Source of the DNA: Calycina herbarum
Lineage: Eukaryota > Ascomycota > Leotiomycetes > Helotiales > Pezizellaceae
Assembly: GCA_001414485.1 (NCBI GenBank)
Contig: LLEY01000022.1
Location: 372,001 to 436,000, forward strand
Reading direction: 5' to 3'
Length of the DNA stretch: 64,000 bases
A model generated the notes under the pieces. That model was not told where the DNA came from and made no database searches. It worked only from the letters and a program-made list of their open reading frames with translations. Positions 35,108 to 47,340 of this stretch are shown one piece after another. The position numbers and the translations under genes are program-made. Every line of letters begins with the position of its first letter. Positions within the stretch are counted from its first letter, which is position 1.

Positions 35108-37122
35108 ATGGGAGACTCAACCGCCGTACCGGTTCCAATCGGCAATAATTTTAATCTGTCACCAGACATGGGACCTGGTGTGCCAAAGCCAGCATCAAAT
35201 CCTTCCTTGGATCAGGATTCCAGAGCGGCGCAACAAGAAAAATCACAAAATCCCCCGTCAAACACCAACTATCCCCAATATCCTACGTTTCCTTCTCAGA
35301 TTTCACAACACCGAACAGACGCTTTCAACATGGCCAATGTAGGAGGAGCGTTGCCAGATATGCCATATCAAAATTATAATAATGTGATTCTGCAAAGACA
35401 AATGCCTGGCCATTCGCCCTCGTACCCAATACAGGGAATGTCGCAATTTCCAACTTCGCAGGCTTCCAGTCCGTCGATGATAGCATATGGCGTTCCGTAT
35501 CAAGGCCAATATAACACAATGTATCCCGCACACCATGTCCCTTTATCGCACCAAATGCAAGCTCCAACAACCAATAGTCAATTCTTTTCGGGTCAGGGTT
35601 ATTCAGGGCAGTTGCAGCAAATCGGATCACCATTCTATCTACAATCTAGTCAATATGGACCCCAGGCCCATATGTTTTCAGCAGCCTCTCCTCAATACGC
35701 ATCCAAAGCTCCGTATTCTGGTGAAGTTAGGCAGCAAACTCAACAAGGGGTTGATCATCATCTCAGTACAGGTGCTAGTGGAGGGGGAAGACCAAACAGT
35801 ATAGGTATATTAAACTTCTCTTGAAAACACAAAAATTCAATTGCTTACAATCGCGATAGCTTCTAGTGCAGGGAAGTCTTCTGTAGTAAGAGGACCGCCA
35901 AGGAAACCACGACAAACTGGTGAGTGAAAAATATGGAGAATATGGGGTTCTGTGGCAACGAACTGACTTTTATCACTTTAGGTCATGCTATCTGGATCGG
36001 CAATTTGCCCCCTCAAACGGAGTTGATGAGTCTTGTACGTCATGTTTGCAAAGAGACGCCAGGATTAGAATCTCTTTTCCTGATATCCAAGAGTAATTGT
36101 GCCTTTGCCAATTTCAAGGACGAGGCGACCTGTACAGTGGCACAAGCGAAAATACACGATTCTAGATTTCAAAGCGTTAGGCTAGTCAGTCGCTTGCGCA
36201 GGAACCCGGCCGCAGCGGGGGCTGGTATTGATGCACCGACTGGACCAGCTGCTCTGACTCCACCGTCAAGCAACGTGGTTGCTCGTACACCATCTCCGGA
36301 GGAAAACGAAATAGCAGCAAAGGAACTTGCCAAGCAAAATGTGGATGGTGAAAACAAAATCGAAGAAGGAACTGCCAAGGACAAGTTTTTTGTCGTCAAG
36401 AGTCTCACTGTCGAGGATCTGGAACTGAGTGTACGGAACGGTATCTGGGCCACTCAATCGCATAATGAGCAAGCCCTGAATAAAGCATATGAAGTAAGTG
36501 CAAGATTTATTGCACCTGTAATACCCCCTTCGACTGACTTGGTTCCTAGACTGCAGACAATGTATACCTTGTTTTCTCCGCCAACAAATCTGGCGAGTAT
36601 TTTGGTTATGCTAGAATGATTTCTCCTATCAATGATGACCCAGCAGCTGCTATCGAATTTGCACCAAAACCACAATCTGTTGAAGATCCTGATCTTCCAA
36701 AGGCAATACCAACTTCGGCTACTGAATTCGCACCGAAAGGACGAATCATCGACGACTCTGCTCGGGGAACAATATTCTGGGAAGTAGAGCCGGATGAAGC
36801 TGACATGGAAGAGGAGGAGGAGGACCAGAGCGTTAAGAGTGACCAAGAAGGCGACACTCCAAACTCCAAAGCCTGGGGAAAACCCTTCAAAATTGAGTGG
36901 GTATCAACGATGCGACTTCCCTTCTATAGAACCCGAGGACTGCGAAACCCCTGGAATTCGAATCGCGAAGTCAAGATTGCTCGAGATGGGACGGAGCTAG
37001 AGACTTCAATCGGACGACGTCTCCTGGGATTATTTCATCGAGTACCGAGTCCTACGGTCCCACTGATGCAGGGTAACTCTCTGCCTATGGGAGGATATCC
37101 ACAAATGCACTCGTTCCAGTAA
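35108..37122 (+). CDS. RRM + YTH domain RNA-binding protein (m6A reader)
   Basis: YTH domains bind N6-methyladenosine in RNA. Exons 35108-35804, 35860-35919, 35982-36493 and 36550-37122 give 613 residues, with all phases exact. Residues 1-250 are disordered, rich in Pro, Gln, Ser and Tyr. An RRM spans about 254-325 with RNP2-like IWIGNLPP and RNP1-like NCAFANFK. The YTH domain starts near 386 (KFFVVKSLTVEDLELSV). Trp408 in GIWATQSHNEQAL is the first cage Trp, and VYLVFSANKSGEYFGYARM and FKIEWVSTMRLPF follow. An acidic insertion of about 85 residues (447-531) splits the fold. The end, NPWNSNREVKIARDG, is canonical. Start 35108 was chosen because the earlier ATG lies in a leader intron. It may act in selective mRNA elimination or decay. 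Confidence 0.92.
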
Positions 37123-38112
37123 TTAGACTTCGGGTAACAACCGAAACGATCTATCTATTCCCAACCTTGCAGGTCATCAAGGTGGGATCCAAAAATTTTG
37201 AGTTCTTTCTTTCTTCGGCTGCATAATGGAAGCTTGTCAGTCCGCCTTTGAGTAATGATTCACGAGCATCGTTGAAGCCATGATTGGTTTTGTAGGGAGA
37301 GGATTCAAGCTTAGCCTTGCGACACGAAGATGAGTTTTGTTGTGTCTTTTGTCTATACTGCTTTAATAGTTCAAACTCCTTTTTGCCACCTACAACACCA
37401 AGCGATATAGTTTTTTCCCCCCTGCATGAGTGGTCTTTATCAACTTTGAAGTTTCCATTGTGTACTTTTTTGAAAGTCTTTTCTGCTACGAGTCAGTCAA
37501 CGGCAACGGAGAGGATACTCCAAGTGATTTTTAGCCAGACGTTTGTGAGTTGAGCTGACTCGCGGACTTTCGTCGATCCCACCCCTATCTAAGCGACGTG
37601 TGCTACCCACCGAATAAATGCCGACTATCAGGGATGGGGAGGGCAGTGGCGACATCTTGTTCAGCTGGATATACGATACACTTCTTCTCGAAATTAATAC
37701 TCGTAACAAAAGGCCATGGGAAGCGGTTTTGGTCACACTTTATCATCTACATTGTCTCAGCATTTGATTATGTGTTTCTGACTTGTAGAAGATTTCATTC
37801 TGTCACGTGGCGATCACTTGCTCTCTTCGCTTTGCTGGTATATTCCTATTCGCAGGTTATCTTCCGCCACCCTCAAAGCACCAAATCAGTTTTATATATG
37901 TGACGGTCTACAATTGTCCCACTCATAGTATCTCACCAACTAGCAACTGCGTGGGAATGAAGTTGAATTGTCCCCAAAACCTGAAACCGCCGTTTTCTAA
38001 TAATAAATAAAAACAAAGCTACTTGTTTTCTAAGAAAAGAAAATGCCCTCCATATGCCCCCACCCTCTCTTATAAACTTCAAACCAACTACTTTACAAGT
38101 CATAGCTCAATC
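37123..38112. other. Convergent 3' region, YTH gene / GH16
   Basis: About 1 kb of AT-rich DNA between gene ends that face each other, with no supported gene. A T-rich run after 37130 fits the 3' UTR of the YTH transcript. Confidence 0.45.
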
Positions 38113-39173
38113 CTACCCTGACTGAGTCCCAGCGTATACAGCAAAATAATTGACCTCCATCCCAACACCGTCACCTAATTCCAAGACACCGGAGTCAGTT
38201 TACTTCTTTGAGATGAAACAAGAGTTGTCTTGGGAGTAAGAGGAGTAGTTGGAACTTACCAGAAGCTGTTTTATCATTTGGATCACCAGGAAAATCACCA
38301 CCCACAGCAACATTGAGCAAGGCATAAACAGGCGAATGAGCAAGTGTTACCCACTCCTCAAAGTCTCCGACATCTGAACCTTTGACAGTGTGATAGTTCT
38401 TGTTATCTATCCACCATTTCAGTGTCTGCTCCTTCCAGTCATCTGATTGACGGTTGACCTCGAGGGTAAATTTATGAAATTGCGAGCGATCGAAAGTTTC
38501 CAAGTTTTCGTTGCCCTTGCCTTTTGCCTTTCCGTCCTTGCCCCAGTGGGCGGTCGCGAAGTTTTTGTCGTTCCCGTTTCTAACCTCCATGATGCTATTA
38601 CTTGTTAGCATCTGCCATGCGATATGCTTTTTGAGAAGTTCTCTGAGTGGGTTTGAGAGGATGGAACATCTTCTCTGCCATTTGGGAATCGACTTTAGTA
38701 GGAGGGGGTGGAAATGGGGTTACTTACTCCGCCTCGCCACATTTAGGCCACGGTTTTCCTCCATAAATGGAGCTACCAAGAGTCCAAAAGGCTGGCCAGA
38801 TACCCATTTGATTCGGATCACCACCCAACTTGATTTCTGCCTCGATGGCCATCTTATGGTCTTTTTCGCAGGTGAAGGTTCTCCAGGTAGCGAGGCGACC
38901 AGAAGTCCATTTCCCGTCACGAGATTTCTGGGGAGTAATCTTGAGACTTCCTTTTCCGGTAATGCTGGCTGTGGATGGGGAATTTATGTATTCTTGAATT
39001 TCCCCATTGTTGTGGTGACCCTCGTTGGATTCGTGGTTCCATTCTTTGGCATTGATGTCTTTGCCATTGAAATCGTCGGCCCAGACGACTTTGTAGCCAT
39101 TTTTGTTGGGGATATCCGCGATGGCTCCGGTGAAGAAGAGAGCTAGGAAGGAAAGTTTGAGGAGGGAATGCAT
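38113..39173 (-). CDS. Secreted GH16 endo-1,3(4)-beta-glucanase
   Basis: GH16 enzymes cut beta-1,3/1,4-glucans in cell walls. Exons 39173-38728, 38594-38260 and 38174-38113 give 280 residues. A signal peptide covers the first 19 residues (MHSLLKLSFLALFFTGAIA). The catalytic motif is built across intron 1 as GEADIMEV: Glu147 nucleophile, Asp149 and Glu152 acid/base, with Ala in place of the common Ile. Upstream are YKVVWADDFNG and GIWPAFWTLG, and downstream WVTLAHSPVYALLNVAVGG. The short last exon adds GMEVNYFAVYAG, the usual final strand. Intron 1 (133 nt) is longer than average. No anchor signal or carbohydrate-binding module is present, so it is probably freely secreted. Confidence 0.92.
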
Positions 39174-40913
39174 TTTGAAGAGAAAGAACGATCGACTCGA
39201 GTGAGTGAAGTAGAATTGAAATGGGAACAAATGGAAAGAGATGATGAAAGGAACCAAGGAAAGAAGGGTGATGATGTTGTTTGTTGGAAGTTAGATCCAG
39301 AGGGAGGATGTACTCTGTTCTTTATACTTGGTGCTTCTCTGGCTGAGCCATATTCTAGGCATGACCATGCCTCAAAATTTCCAATTCCCCCCCCCCCCCC
39401 CCCAAACTATTTCAAGTGCGCTCATAAGCTCAGGTATACATCACAGTGAGGGACTTCACCTCAAGCTTGGCTAGACCCCATGTTGAACACCGAAAGGAGG
39501 TGTCTAACATGCCTTCGAATCTAAGCTGAAAGGTCTCCAAGAGTTATACAACACGATCAGACCTATCATTGATAAGTCACACCTTAAACATGTAATCAAG
39601 AGTAGTGCTTTCTTTCGCTTCGCATATGCAAATTTACAAGCGCAGCTATGGTTATTTCTTGGCAGTGTAAAACAGTACATTCCAAGTGGTGCGTAATGTA
39701 CGAAGCTAAATTAGAGTAATCCCATCCTCCTTATGATTATGAGCCTCCTCGAGCCTCACTAAGTGTGCCCCCCTTGTAAAACAAGCGAGGCTTGGGGGTA
39801 AGCTTCGTACACAAGACAGCCTATCAACGTTAGGCGACATTTTAGGCAATTCGAGATGTTTAAACATTATACGTCAAGAGCTTATGTGACGTCAGCAATG
39901 AAACCGAAAATTTTCCGGTGGGACGAACTAAGGATGAAGTTGAGCCACGCCCTCTATAGATTCGCGTCCACAGAATTTTCCCACAATTCATCCCCCTGCG
40001 CTTTCGCAAAAGTAACATAGGGGAAGCATACGTACCCACGGAGAGTGGGGACTCCGATTTCCGACTTCTTGGTGATAGAATATCAATGAAAGTGGTTGTG
40101 TAACTCGGATCCTTGAAAACAAGAGCTGCTATGCTGTATTCACCCTTTATAGAATATACTATCCTTACAAAGTCTTAAGTAACTTCTTAAGTAACCACAC
40201 AATTGGACAATTCTGATAAAGTACAACAGAGCTTGGGTTTTTTTGCAGGACTCAAGGCAAGACTGTTGACACACAGAATTGGAACTTACTTGGCAACGTA
40301 AATGTGAAAATCACTCCACACCAATTCTAGAGGAATCATCAAAGTTCACCTTGAATCATATCCCCAGCGTTGACTCAGGCCCACCCACAATTGCTGGAGG
40401 ATTATGGGCTCTCTTAGTCCTATTTTGTTGCCTCGTTGGGTGGGTTGCTTCAACTAGCCTCGAAAGGGTGCGAGTTGTTTATGTTCGAATCACGTGTAGC
40501 GCTATCAAGCAATACCTTAGCGCCCAAATAGGAAGGAAATTTGTTGAAATCTATGTCCATCCCCTACCTGCGGACTTTGAACCAACAGCAAAGAATAACT
40601 TCGCGTCCGCGTCCGTGCGAGACATGAGTTGTTAACTCAACAGCAGATTGAGATTTTCCTCCCATTCCAACCACCATCTGCAACCTTCTTGCAATACAGA
40701 ACCTCTTCGACGACAAGGAATATATGAGTTGACTTTCCTTAATTTAAGTCAATCAACAAATCACACCATCATCTCAGTCATAATCTCATCGACCGTGCAA
40801 AACATTCACTCAGCGTCTCAACTTCACCTTTGGCGAACCAAGAATCTCAACCGCGCTATACAATACAAACCTTCCAAAGAGATAGCCATCATTGGGTACA
40901 AAGTATTCGCAAA
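39174..40913. other. Intergenic region, GH16 promoter / small HSP promoter
   Basis: 1.7 kb with no supported gene. It contains a 16-nt C run at about 39391-39406 and AT-rich DNA. No clear three-unit heat-shock element was found upstream of 40914. Confidence 0.45.
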
Positions 40914-41408
40914 ATGGCGACCGCTCCTGTCTACAGTCCTCGCTTCGATGTCAAAGAACACCCAACCAACTACGAACTCCACGGCGAGCTCCCAGGAATC
41001 GACCAAAAAGACATCGAAATCGAATTCTCTGACTCCTCCACTCTCACCATTAGAGGCAGAACCTACCGATACTACGAGCGCGACGCCAGATCCCCCAATC
41101 CCTCTCTCGCAACAGCAATTGCTTTATCCAACCCTCCTCCTAAATTACTCGATACTCCCACCGAAGACACCAAGAAATTTGTTGAAGTTGAAAAGTCTCC
41201 ACAAGAAGTGGCTCAAGAATCCGAGGCGCAAATTAGGAATGGTGGGAAGTACTGGGTTGCCGAACGCATGGTTGGAGAATTTGTTAGGACCTTTAGCTTT
41301 CCGGTCGAGATTGAAATGGATGAGGTTAAGGCGGGGATGAAAAGCGGGGTGTTGACACTCATTGCGCCAAAGGCTAGGGCGAGAGGAGGACGGAGGGTTA
41401 TTATTTGA
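40914..41408 (+). CDS. Small heat-shock protein (Hsp20 / alpha-crystallin)
   Basis: An ATP-independent holdase of 164 residues, single exon. The alpha-crystallin domain begins with PRFDVKEHPTNYELHGELPGI and continues IEIEFSDSSTLTIRGR. After a 60-residue low-complexity loop it resumes with VGEFVRTFSFPVEI and the closing GVLTLIAPK. The inserted loop is a known habit of fungal Hsp30-type proteins. The C-terminus RRVII resembles the I-x-I anchoring motif. The start at 40914 (AAAATGGC) is the first ATG in this frame. Confidence 0.9.
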   Translation: MATAPVYSPRFDVKEHPTNYELHGELPGIDQKDIEIEFSDSSTLTIRGRTYRYYERDARSPNPSLATAIALSNPPPKLLDTPTEDTKKFVEVEKSPQEVAQESEAQIRNGGKYWVAERMVGEFVRTFSFPVEIEMDEVKAGMKSGVLTLIAPKARARGGRRVII

Positions 41409-43604
41409 AAGTCATATGGGTTTACCGCGATATCAATCACCTTGACTGTCGACAACTTTTTTCTTTCGAGCGTATGGCAGGTGTGACGTTGAATTCGGCC
41501 GGTGGATGAATGGGAGATTAGTGAAGGATGCTGCTGCGTAGAGTTAATAGAGTTGAGCCAAATCACCTTGATAGTCTGGAGAAATCGGTATGGCAAGCTT
41601 TCGTTGTTCATTTCGACAAGGAGAGCCACGGCCGAGTATTACAATACTCTATCAACTTTACTGCTGAGAGCTTCAGCTCTAGGCTTCTCTTCTGCCAACT
41701 CAAGTGTTGACACCAATTTACATAGTGTAACTGGTGAGAGGATGCAATCAGAATCAAAAACACGAATCTTTCTACTGTCTGTTACGTGCTCTTCGCAACT
41801 TCAAATAATTTGAGAGGAGTAGCCTCTCACTTCAAAGTGCTGCCTTTTAATTCTCAAAATTAGCCAATCAAATACCCCTGTCAATATACTAAGTGATACA
41901 AGCCCTAGGTTTCAATTAAGCTTCTCGGTCGGGATCGTTACCCCACACCCCACACTCCACTTGGCTAGTTTAAGAGATGCAACTTGCGACAAAAAACTCC
42001 AAGATTTCCATAGCCAGCGGCCATCGTCCGTGATTCAAAGACATTCTCGGCGTAACTCGCCCAGGGTTTGACCCGCTTTCGCTAAGCGAAAATAGGAATA
42101 GTTATTGTATTTAGCATATCGTATAGAGTGAAAGCAATAGAAATACAGGTAACCACAGCTTAGCTAAGTGCTTCAGGTAGCTTTTATATCTAGACTACGC
42201 TATTGTACGAGGTCGGTGAGGTACCAAGGAGCTACGTGTATCGAGAATGAATACCAGAATCCAAGAAAATTGCACGGCTGTACCAAAGTCATCGTTCCTC
42301 TCAGTAGTGAATTAAGCGAAGCCACTTTCTCCCTCACCTCAAACTTTTCTCAACCATCCACTCAACCACCACAACTACCACAACCCCTGTACACCTTAAA
42401 CCATCCATCACACTAGCAACCCAAGCCATTCCCAAACAAGTAAAGCTCCCATCCGAACTCTTACGCTAAGTTCCACCCGCATATTTCGTTGCACATCGCA
42501 AAAAAAGTTAAATAGCCGCTTTAAGAGCCCTCAGGCGCATTCAAAATACCATCTCCCACACAACCTCTATTCCAAAAATAACCTCATCAAATTAGTCAAG
42601 AGATTTGGGGCTAACTCTACATGCAAGTATCAAGGGATTTGAAGGTGGTGCATTTTTGGTGGTGGTGGTAAGAAATTTTTAGAAGTGAGTTTGTCGAAGT
42701 TGGATGGGAGTAAAGCGGCGGTTTTGAGAGGACAGGGGACGGGTTAGTCAAATTTAAGGTTTGGAGGGGGCGGATGTGGCGCTTTTTAGCTTGGTTTGGG
42801 TTGGAGGTGGTGGGTGAATGGAAAGTGGTTTTTAAGGGTTGGTGAATTGGTTAGAGATCTGGATTCTGGCAATGCCCTGCTTTCCTTGGCTTACCTCAAA
42901 AGAAGAGACGAGAGTTAGAAAAATGAAAAAGGGGGAGTCCAATTCTTCTAAACTCTCTTGAATAGTACTTTTCATTACTCTAGGCTATCTCGCACAGTCA
43001 AAGAAGGTGTGCCGGGAGTAATTCGTTCTTGTTACCACCGCCATTACCTTTTTTATTTTATTTTGACTCTGAAAGCTCTCTTTAAGGGTCATCACTTCCA
43101 CAATCCTCGAAATAGTTGTAAATGGCATTCAGTAATTTGGCTCACTTGCTGGCTCATTCCTTATCTAACTGGCTTTCTCATAGCCTAGGCTACGAGGGAT
43201 CATAGCTTTGAGAGTATCTGAGACATTAGCCTCGCTTAGCCATGAACCATCGTAGTAGAAATTATGAGCAATATCACTATAATAGGCGAAGGAGCTTGCT
43301 TTTCTGGGTCTCATAAATCCTCAAGCAACCGAACCAAGAAAACCTCGCTTTCTTGTTGCAAGGCAAGGGTAAATTAAGAATCATAAAATGCATGAACAAC
43401 CAATGGCTCAAATTGTTGTAAGAATTCCTCTCGTTTCTTGAATATTCGAAAATCTCTTCATTTCCTCTCAGATCATCTTATATAATGTGCCAATCATAAA
43501 AGCGTCATCTAGTAATTTTCCCCGCCCTCTGTACTCCAGAGAAGACCAAAATCACGCCAACCCAAACGCCATATCATGCAGTTTTTATGCCCTACCATAG
43601 CACT
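41409..43604. other. Gene-free stretch with second copy of the dispersed repeat
   Basis: 2.2 kb with no supported gene. 42640-42860 is G/T-rich with GGTGG runs. 42935-43008 resembles the repeat in LSM6 intron 1. Confidence 0.5.
42935..43008. repeat. Second copy of the dispersed repeat
   Basis: It aligns with 19379-19447 in the same orientation. The core ACTTTTCATT and CTCTAGGC are kept, and most differences are transitions toward T or A in this copy, as repeat-induced point mutation would give. Confidence 0.5.
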
Positions 43605-44471
43605 TCAAAATCTCTCCTTCATTCTTGACGCCACCGTTCTCAAATTACCATACACCTTCCCTGGCGGACTTCCCAAAATCAAACTGACAATTGCTTCTCT
43701 CGCAATATGGATATTTTTGAATCCTCCCAGAATGTGAACTTTCGAGTCCGCAAGTACCACTCTCGTCCGACTAGCATTCTCGATTGCAAACTTGGTCTTT
43801 CCGTCCTTTCCTGCGATACGTCCGATAGCTCTTCCCAAATGCTCTCCTTGCAAAGTCTTGACATCTTTGATCTCGAAAGTCTCAATATAGAGGTCATCCA
43901 ATCGGAGGAGGGCAATAGCATCGTCGACGTCGAAACCGAGACTGAATGCCTTGACGAAATCCTCGCCCTTTTGTAATGCTCCACTGTCGGTGGTGTGTTT
44001 TGATGTTCGGAGTTCGACCGCTCGGTTCTTGACGTTCATTCTAACTTGAAGTTTGAGGTGCTCGACTAGTGGGGGGTAGATTTTGGGCCATGAGGCTTTG
44101 AGGGGTGACATTCGGTGGGGTGGAATTGGAACTTTTCGACTTTCGACTCGTACTGGACCATCCTGATTTTGTTAGCACCGGCGATAATTACTTCAGGGTA
44201 TTTCGGCATACAATATTCTTCGCAGGCGCAAAACGTGGTCGGCCTTCTTCGTCAATGTGCATTTCGGTATCGGCGTCGCCAGTGATTAATTGAACAGCAT
44301 TGGCGTCGGCGTTCATATCTGGAGCATCGAGTAATAATTCATCGTCTGCGCCTAGATTTTGTTAACTTGGATCCAAATTGGTTAGGGGTCATTCTTCCTA
44401 CTCTCTGTGGGTAATGGAATGGCTGCAGCCAATTCTTCTGGGCGCCTCGACAGCGCTGTTGGAGCAGGCAT
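43605..44471 (-). CDS. PNO1: Pre-rRNA processing factor PNO1/Dim2 (KH domain)
   Basis: Pno1 is needed for 18S rRNA maturation and binds the 3' end of pre-18S with Nob1 in pre-40S particles. Exons 44471-44402, 44351-44212 and 44162-43605 give 255 residues; yeast has 274. The N-terminal third is acidic (TEMHIDEEGRPRFAPAK). VRVESRKVPIPPHRMSPLK marks the family. Two KH-like folds follow, the second with GRIAGKDGKTKFAIENASRTR and its GKDG loop. The end NLRTVASRMKERF is invariant in the family. Introns are 50 and 49 nt. It is divergent with MDM31. Confidence 0.94.
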
Positions 44472-45102
44472 ATTATGGTTGATACGTGAAAATGAGACAC
44501 TGAATCTTGTCTATTATTTACTTGTATAGCTGGTCGGGGGGAGGTGTTGTTGATGCGATACGTGGCGGGGGAAACAATTTCAATTGTTTTATGCTGCCAC
44601 TTCGAGTGGGGAGGGAGAGGGATGGAAAAATGTTTATCTCGATCGGCGATAAGAAGTTTGGGTTAGCGCCTTTTGGACGATCTTACCTCCGTAGAAAAGC
44701 GGCCGATTTTGGTCGTGTGCCAACCTGTAGGCTGGATTATTCCCGACTTTACGTTAGGAAAATCGACCTCTTTTCTATAGCCAATGTAGTTCTAACCATA
44801 TTTTACAAGTAATTTGCGGAGAAAAGCAGCAATATAAAGATATTCAGAAGAGCCAACAAGCTTCACTGAGGTGCCGCTTTCCTCTGATCACCTAATCCCT
44901 GCACTTTCATGCGCCAAAAAGCCAAAAAGGTGCGGCAGCGGTCCAGCCTCGCGAAGTGAACAGGAAAATGCCCAAGTCTCGTCATCGCGCTTGCAGCACC
45001 TCCTCATTCTTTCTCCCAACCTCCAAAACACCGCACATTTGCTCTCGATAAGTTATTTACGGCTTCAAATAGTTGGTAAATACTCACAATGACCACCCGG
45101 AT
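44472..45102. promoter_or_regulatory. Divergent promoter region, PNO1 / MDM31
   Basis: About 630 bp between starts. A five-codon uORF (45089-45106) lies directly before MDM31, and its TGA overlaps the main ATG as ATGA. No other site was identified. Confidence 0.5.
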
Positions 45103-45106
45103 ATGA
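45089..45106 (+). promoter_or_regulatory. uORF overlapping the MDM31 start (ATGA)
   Basis: ATG ACC ACC CGG ATA TGA is read one frame off from MDM31, and its stop shares bases 104-105 with the main ATG at 45103. If it lies in the mature leader, MDM31 would depend on leaky scanning or short-range restart. Transcript start data are needed to know whether it is transcribed. Confidence 0.45.
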
Positions 45107-47340
45107 GTACAATCATAAAGAATCGGCTGTGGTCCCGACTATGGGATCCCGGCAGTCAATTATTAGCATCAAGGAGTTGCAGATCAAAAGGCTTCGAGAA
45201 GGTCTGGAGTCCTTCGTCCATACCCTCTCGCACGACCCAACGATCATTTTTCTCGAGTCGACCGCCATTGCCAGCGAACGATACGCCACAGAATATATTT
45301 GCTACTAGGAAAAGTTTTGCTTCTTGCGGACTTTTTCTCTGCAATGTCCGCCCCAACCCGAGCACATCGCCTGCAATCGCAGCTTCGGTCGAAAAGTCTT
45401 TATATTCGATATCCACACTCCCTAGACGATCGATCAGTGCCTTCATAAATCAGCATTCGTGGCGGAGAGAGATACATTCTACTGGCAGAAGGCGGAGGGG
45501 GGTGGTGTCGAGGAGGAATAAGAGTTCTGCATCGAGCGGACAGAACGGAAATAAGAACCTTCAGAATGGAAATGGGAACAGAAACGCAAAGGCGCCGCCA
45601 CCCATCGTAGCAGCAAAGAAAGCAGAAGCCCCTGCCCCGAAAGTTGACCCTTCCGAGTCGCACAGCTATCTCCATCTTCCACAATTACCTCACATGCCAC
45701 ATCGTCCAACAAGGGAGGAACTTCTGGCAGCGGCAACCGGGTTTTGGTCACGATTAAAAGTTCGGTTCAAGTGGTTTTCTATTAGAAGTGCTCGGCCATG
45801 GAATGTTGACGATTGGAGTGCTTTCGTCTCATGGTTTGTCTTGGGAAATATCGTATGGATTTTAGTTGGAACCACTACATTCTTTTCTCTCATAATCTTT
45901 TCGATAAATACTGTCTTCGCACAAGGTAAACAAATATCTCACTCAACCATCTATACAAAACACTAACTTCAAACAGAAACATTGGCAAGATGGATTGGTG
46001 ACTATCTCACCCATTCAGCTGGCATCAAGGTTGTTTTCGAATCTGCAGTTGTACCAAAATGGAAGAATGGAGTTATCACATTTCACAATGTTTTTGTTTC
46101 ACGAAGACCAGGACAAGAGAAGGCCAAGGTGAAGAAAGGTTCATCTATCAGTGCAGCCGCGGCCGCCGCAGCTGAGAGACAAGCGGAGTCTGAAGCGCGA
46201 GCTGCAAAGGAAGAGGAAGAAGACACCAACTACACCCAGTTTGACGTCACAATCAATACAGTCAATGTGACACTATCATTCGTTAAATGGTGGAATGGAA
46301 AGGGACTTCTTCGAGATGTTGAGGTTAAAGGGGTTCGAGGTGTGGTGGATCGGACTTCCGTTCATTGGCCTGCCGAATATATCGACCCTAGGACATATCG
46401 CCACGAACACCAGCTTGGAGATTTCGAAATCGATTCTTTCAAGATGGAAGATTTACTAATAACCATACACCAACCAAATGGATTCCGACCATTCTCAGTC
46501 AGCATTTTCAATTGCGAACTACCTCAGCTTCGCAAGCAATGGCTCTTTTATGACTTCTTGTCAGCAAACAATATGTCGGGAGCGTATGACGGATCATTGT
46601 TTACTATCCACCCACGCCAGATGCATTCATATGCAGGAGAACGCCATGAAGACGATAAAGAATCGAATCCATGGAAGAAGCACAGTAGACTTCGAATAGA
46701 CGGTCTCAAAATCGATCACCTGAATCGTGGTGTAGACGGACCATTCGGTTGGATTCACGAAGGAAACGTGGATATCGTTGCAGATGTGATGTTCCCAGCG
46801 GAAACCGACGACAGCATTGCAAAAGTAATGTCTGACTTTTACGATCGCATGGAAGCGACGGTTACCTCAAACAGATACATGCACATCCTGGAAAATCATC
46901 CCAGGACAGCGGATCTCAATACTCCCGAAAATAGAGCTGCGATGGAAAGCAGACTTCGCAAAGATGACGATAAGCGATTTCTTGTTATGGACCTCCGGGT
47001 TCATCTCAATGATGTCAAGGCCGCTGTCCCTCTCTTTACACGCGATCTTTCTTATACGAACCAAGCTCTTATTCGACCAATTGTTGCGTACATTAATTCG
47101 CAAAAGACGTTTATACCCATCAACTGCCGAATCGTAAAGCGCGCAAGCGAATTCGATGGCAGTTGGACGATCTTTGACAGTGGACTCATGGAGGATCTGT
47201 CGGCGGAAACATATGAAGCTTTTGCAAAAGACGTGGTTGATACCCAGCAGAGAATGAGGAGATTGAAGAAAGTGGGATTCTGGTCTATTTCCTTGATGGT
47301 GCAGGCCCTTTTCATGGGCATGGCTGGGAACATTGCTTGA
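45103..47340 (+). CDS. MDM31: Mitochondrial distribution and morphology protein Mdm31
   Basis: Mdm31 is an inner-membrane protein of mitochondria that shapes the organelle and acts in cardiolipin-linked lipid homeostasis. Exons 45103-45925 and 45977-47340 flank a 51-nt intron and give 728 residues. The first 120 residues are Arg/Ser rich with few acids, fitting a matrix-targeting presequence. A membrane segment lies near 247-273 (VLGNIVWILVGTTTFF...). The family core follows: ARWIGDYLTHSAGIKVVFESAVVPKWK, VTINTVNVTLSFVKWWNGKGLL, FELDSF-like DFEIDSFKMEDLLITI, and GWIHEGNVDIVADV. A second membrane segment ends the protein (WSISLMVQALFMGMAGNIA). Between 325 and 360 is an Ala- and Glu-rich spacer. 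Confidence 0.94.

Noticed and set aside
35924..36493. Break between the two YTH open frames taken as a frameshift
   Set aside because: A GTAAGT...CCTAG intron (36494-36549) joins them in phase and restores YETADNVYLVF.
40470..40510. tRNA B-box-like GTTCGAATC
   Set aside because: The flanking bases do not form a T stem, and no A box or acceptor stem pairs with it.
40279..40635. 118-codon frame with one hydrophobic segment
   Set aside because: It has no ATG at the start and no family resemblance; the hydrophobic run alone is weak evidence.
43605..44111. PNO1 starting at ATG 44111
   Set aside because: Upstream exons with clean introns add the acidic N-terminus and the VRVESRKVPIPPHR mark, so the true start is 44471.
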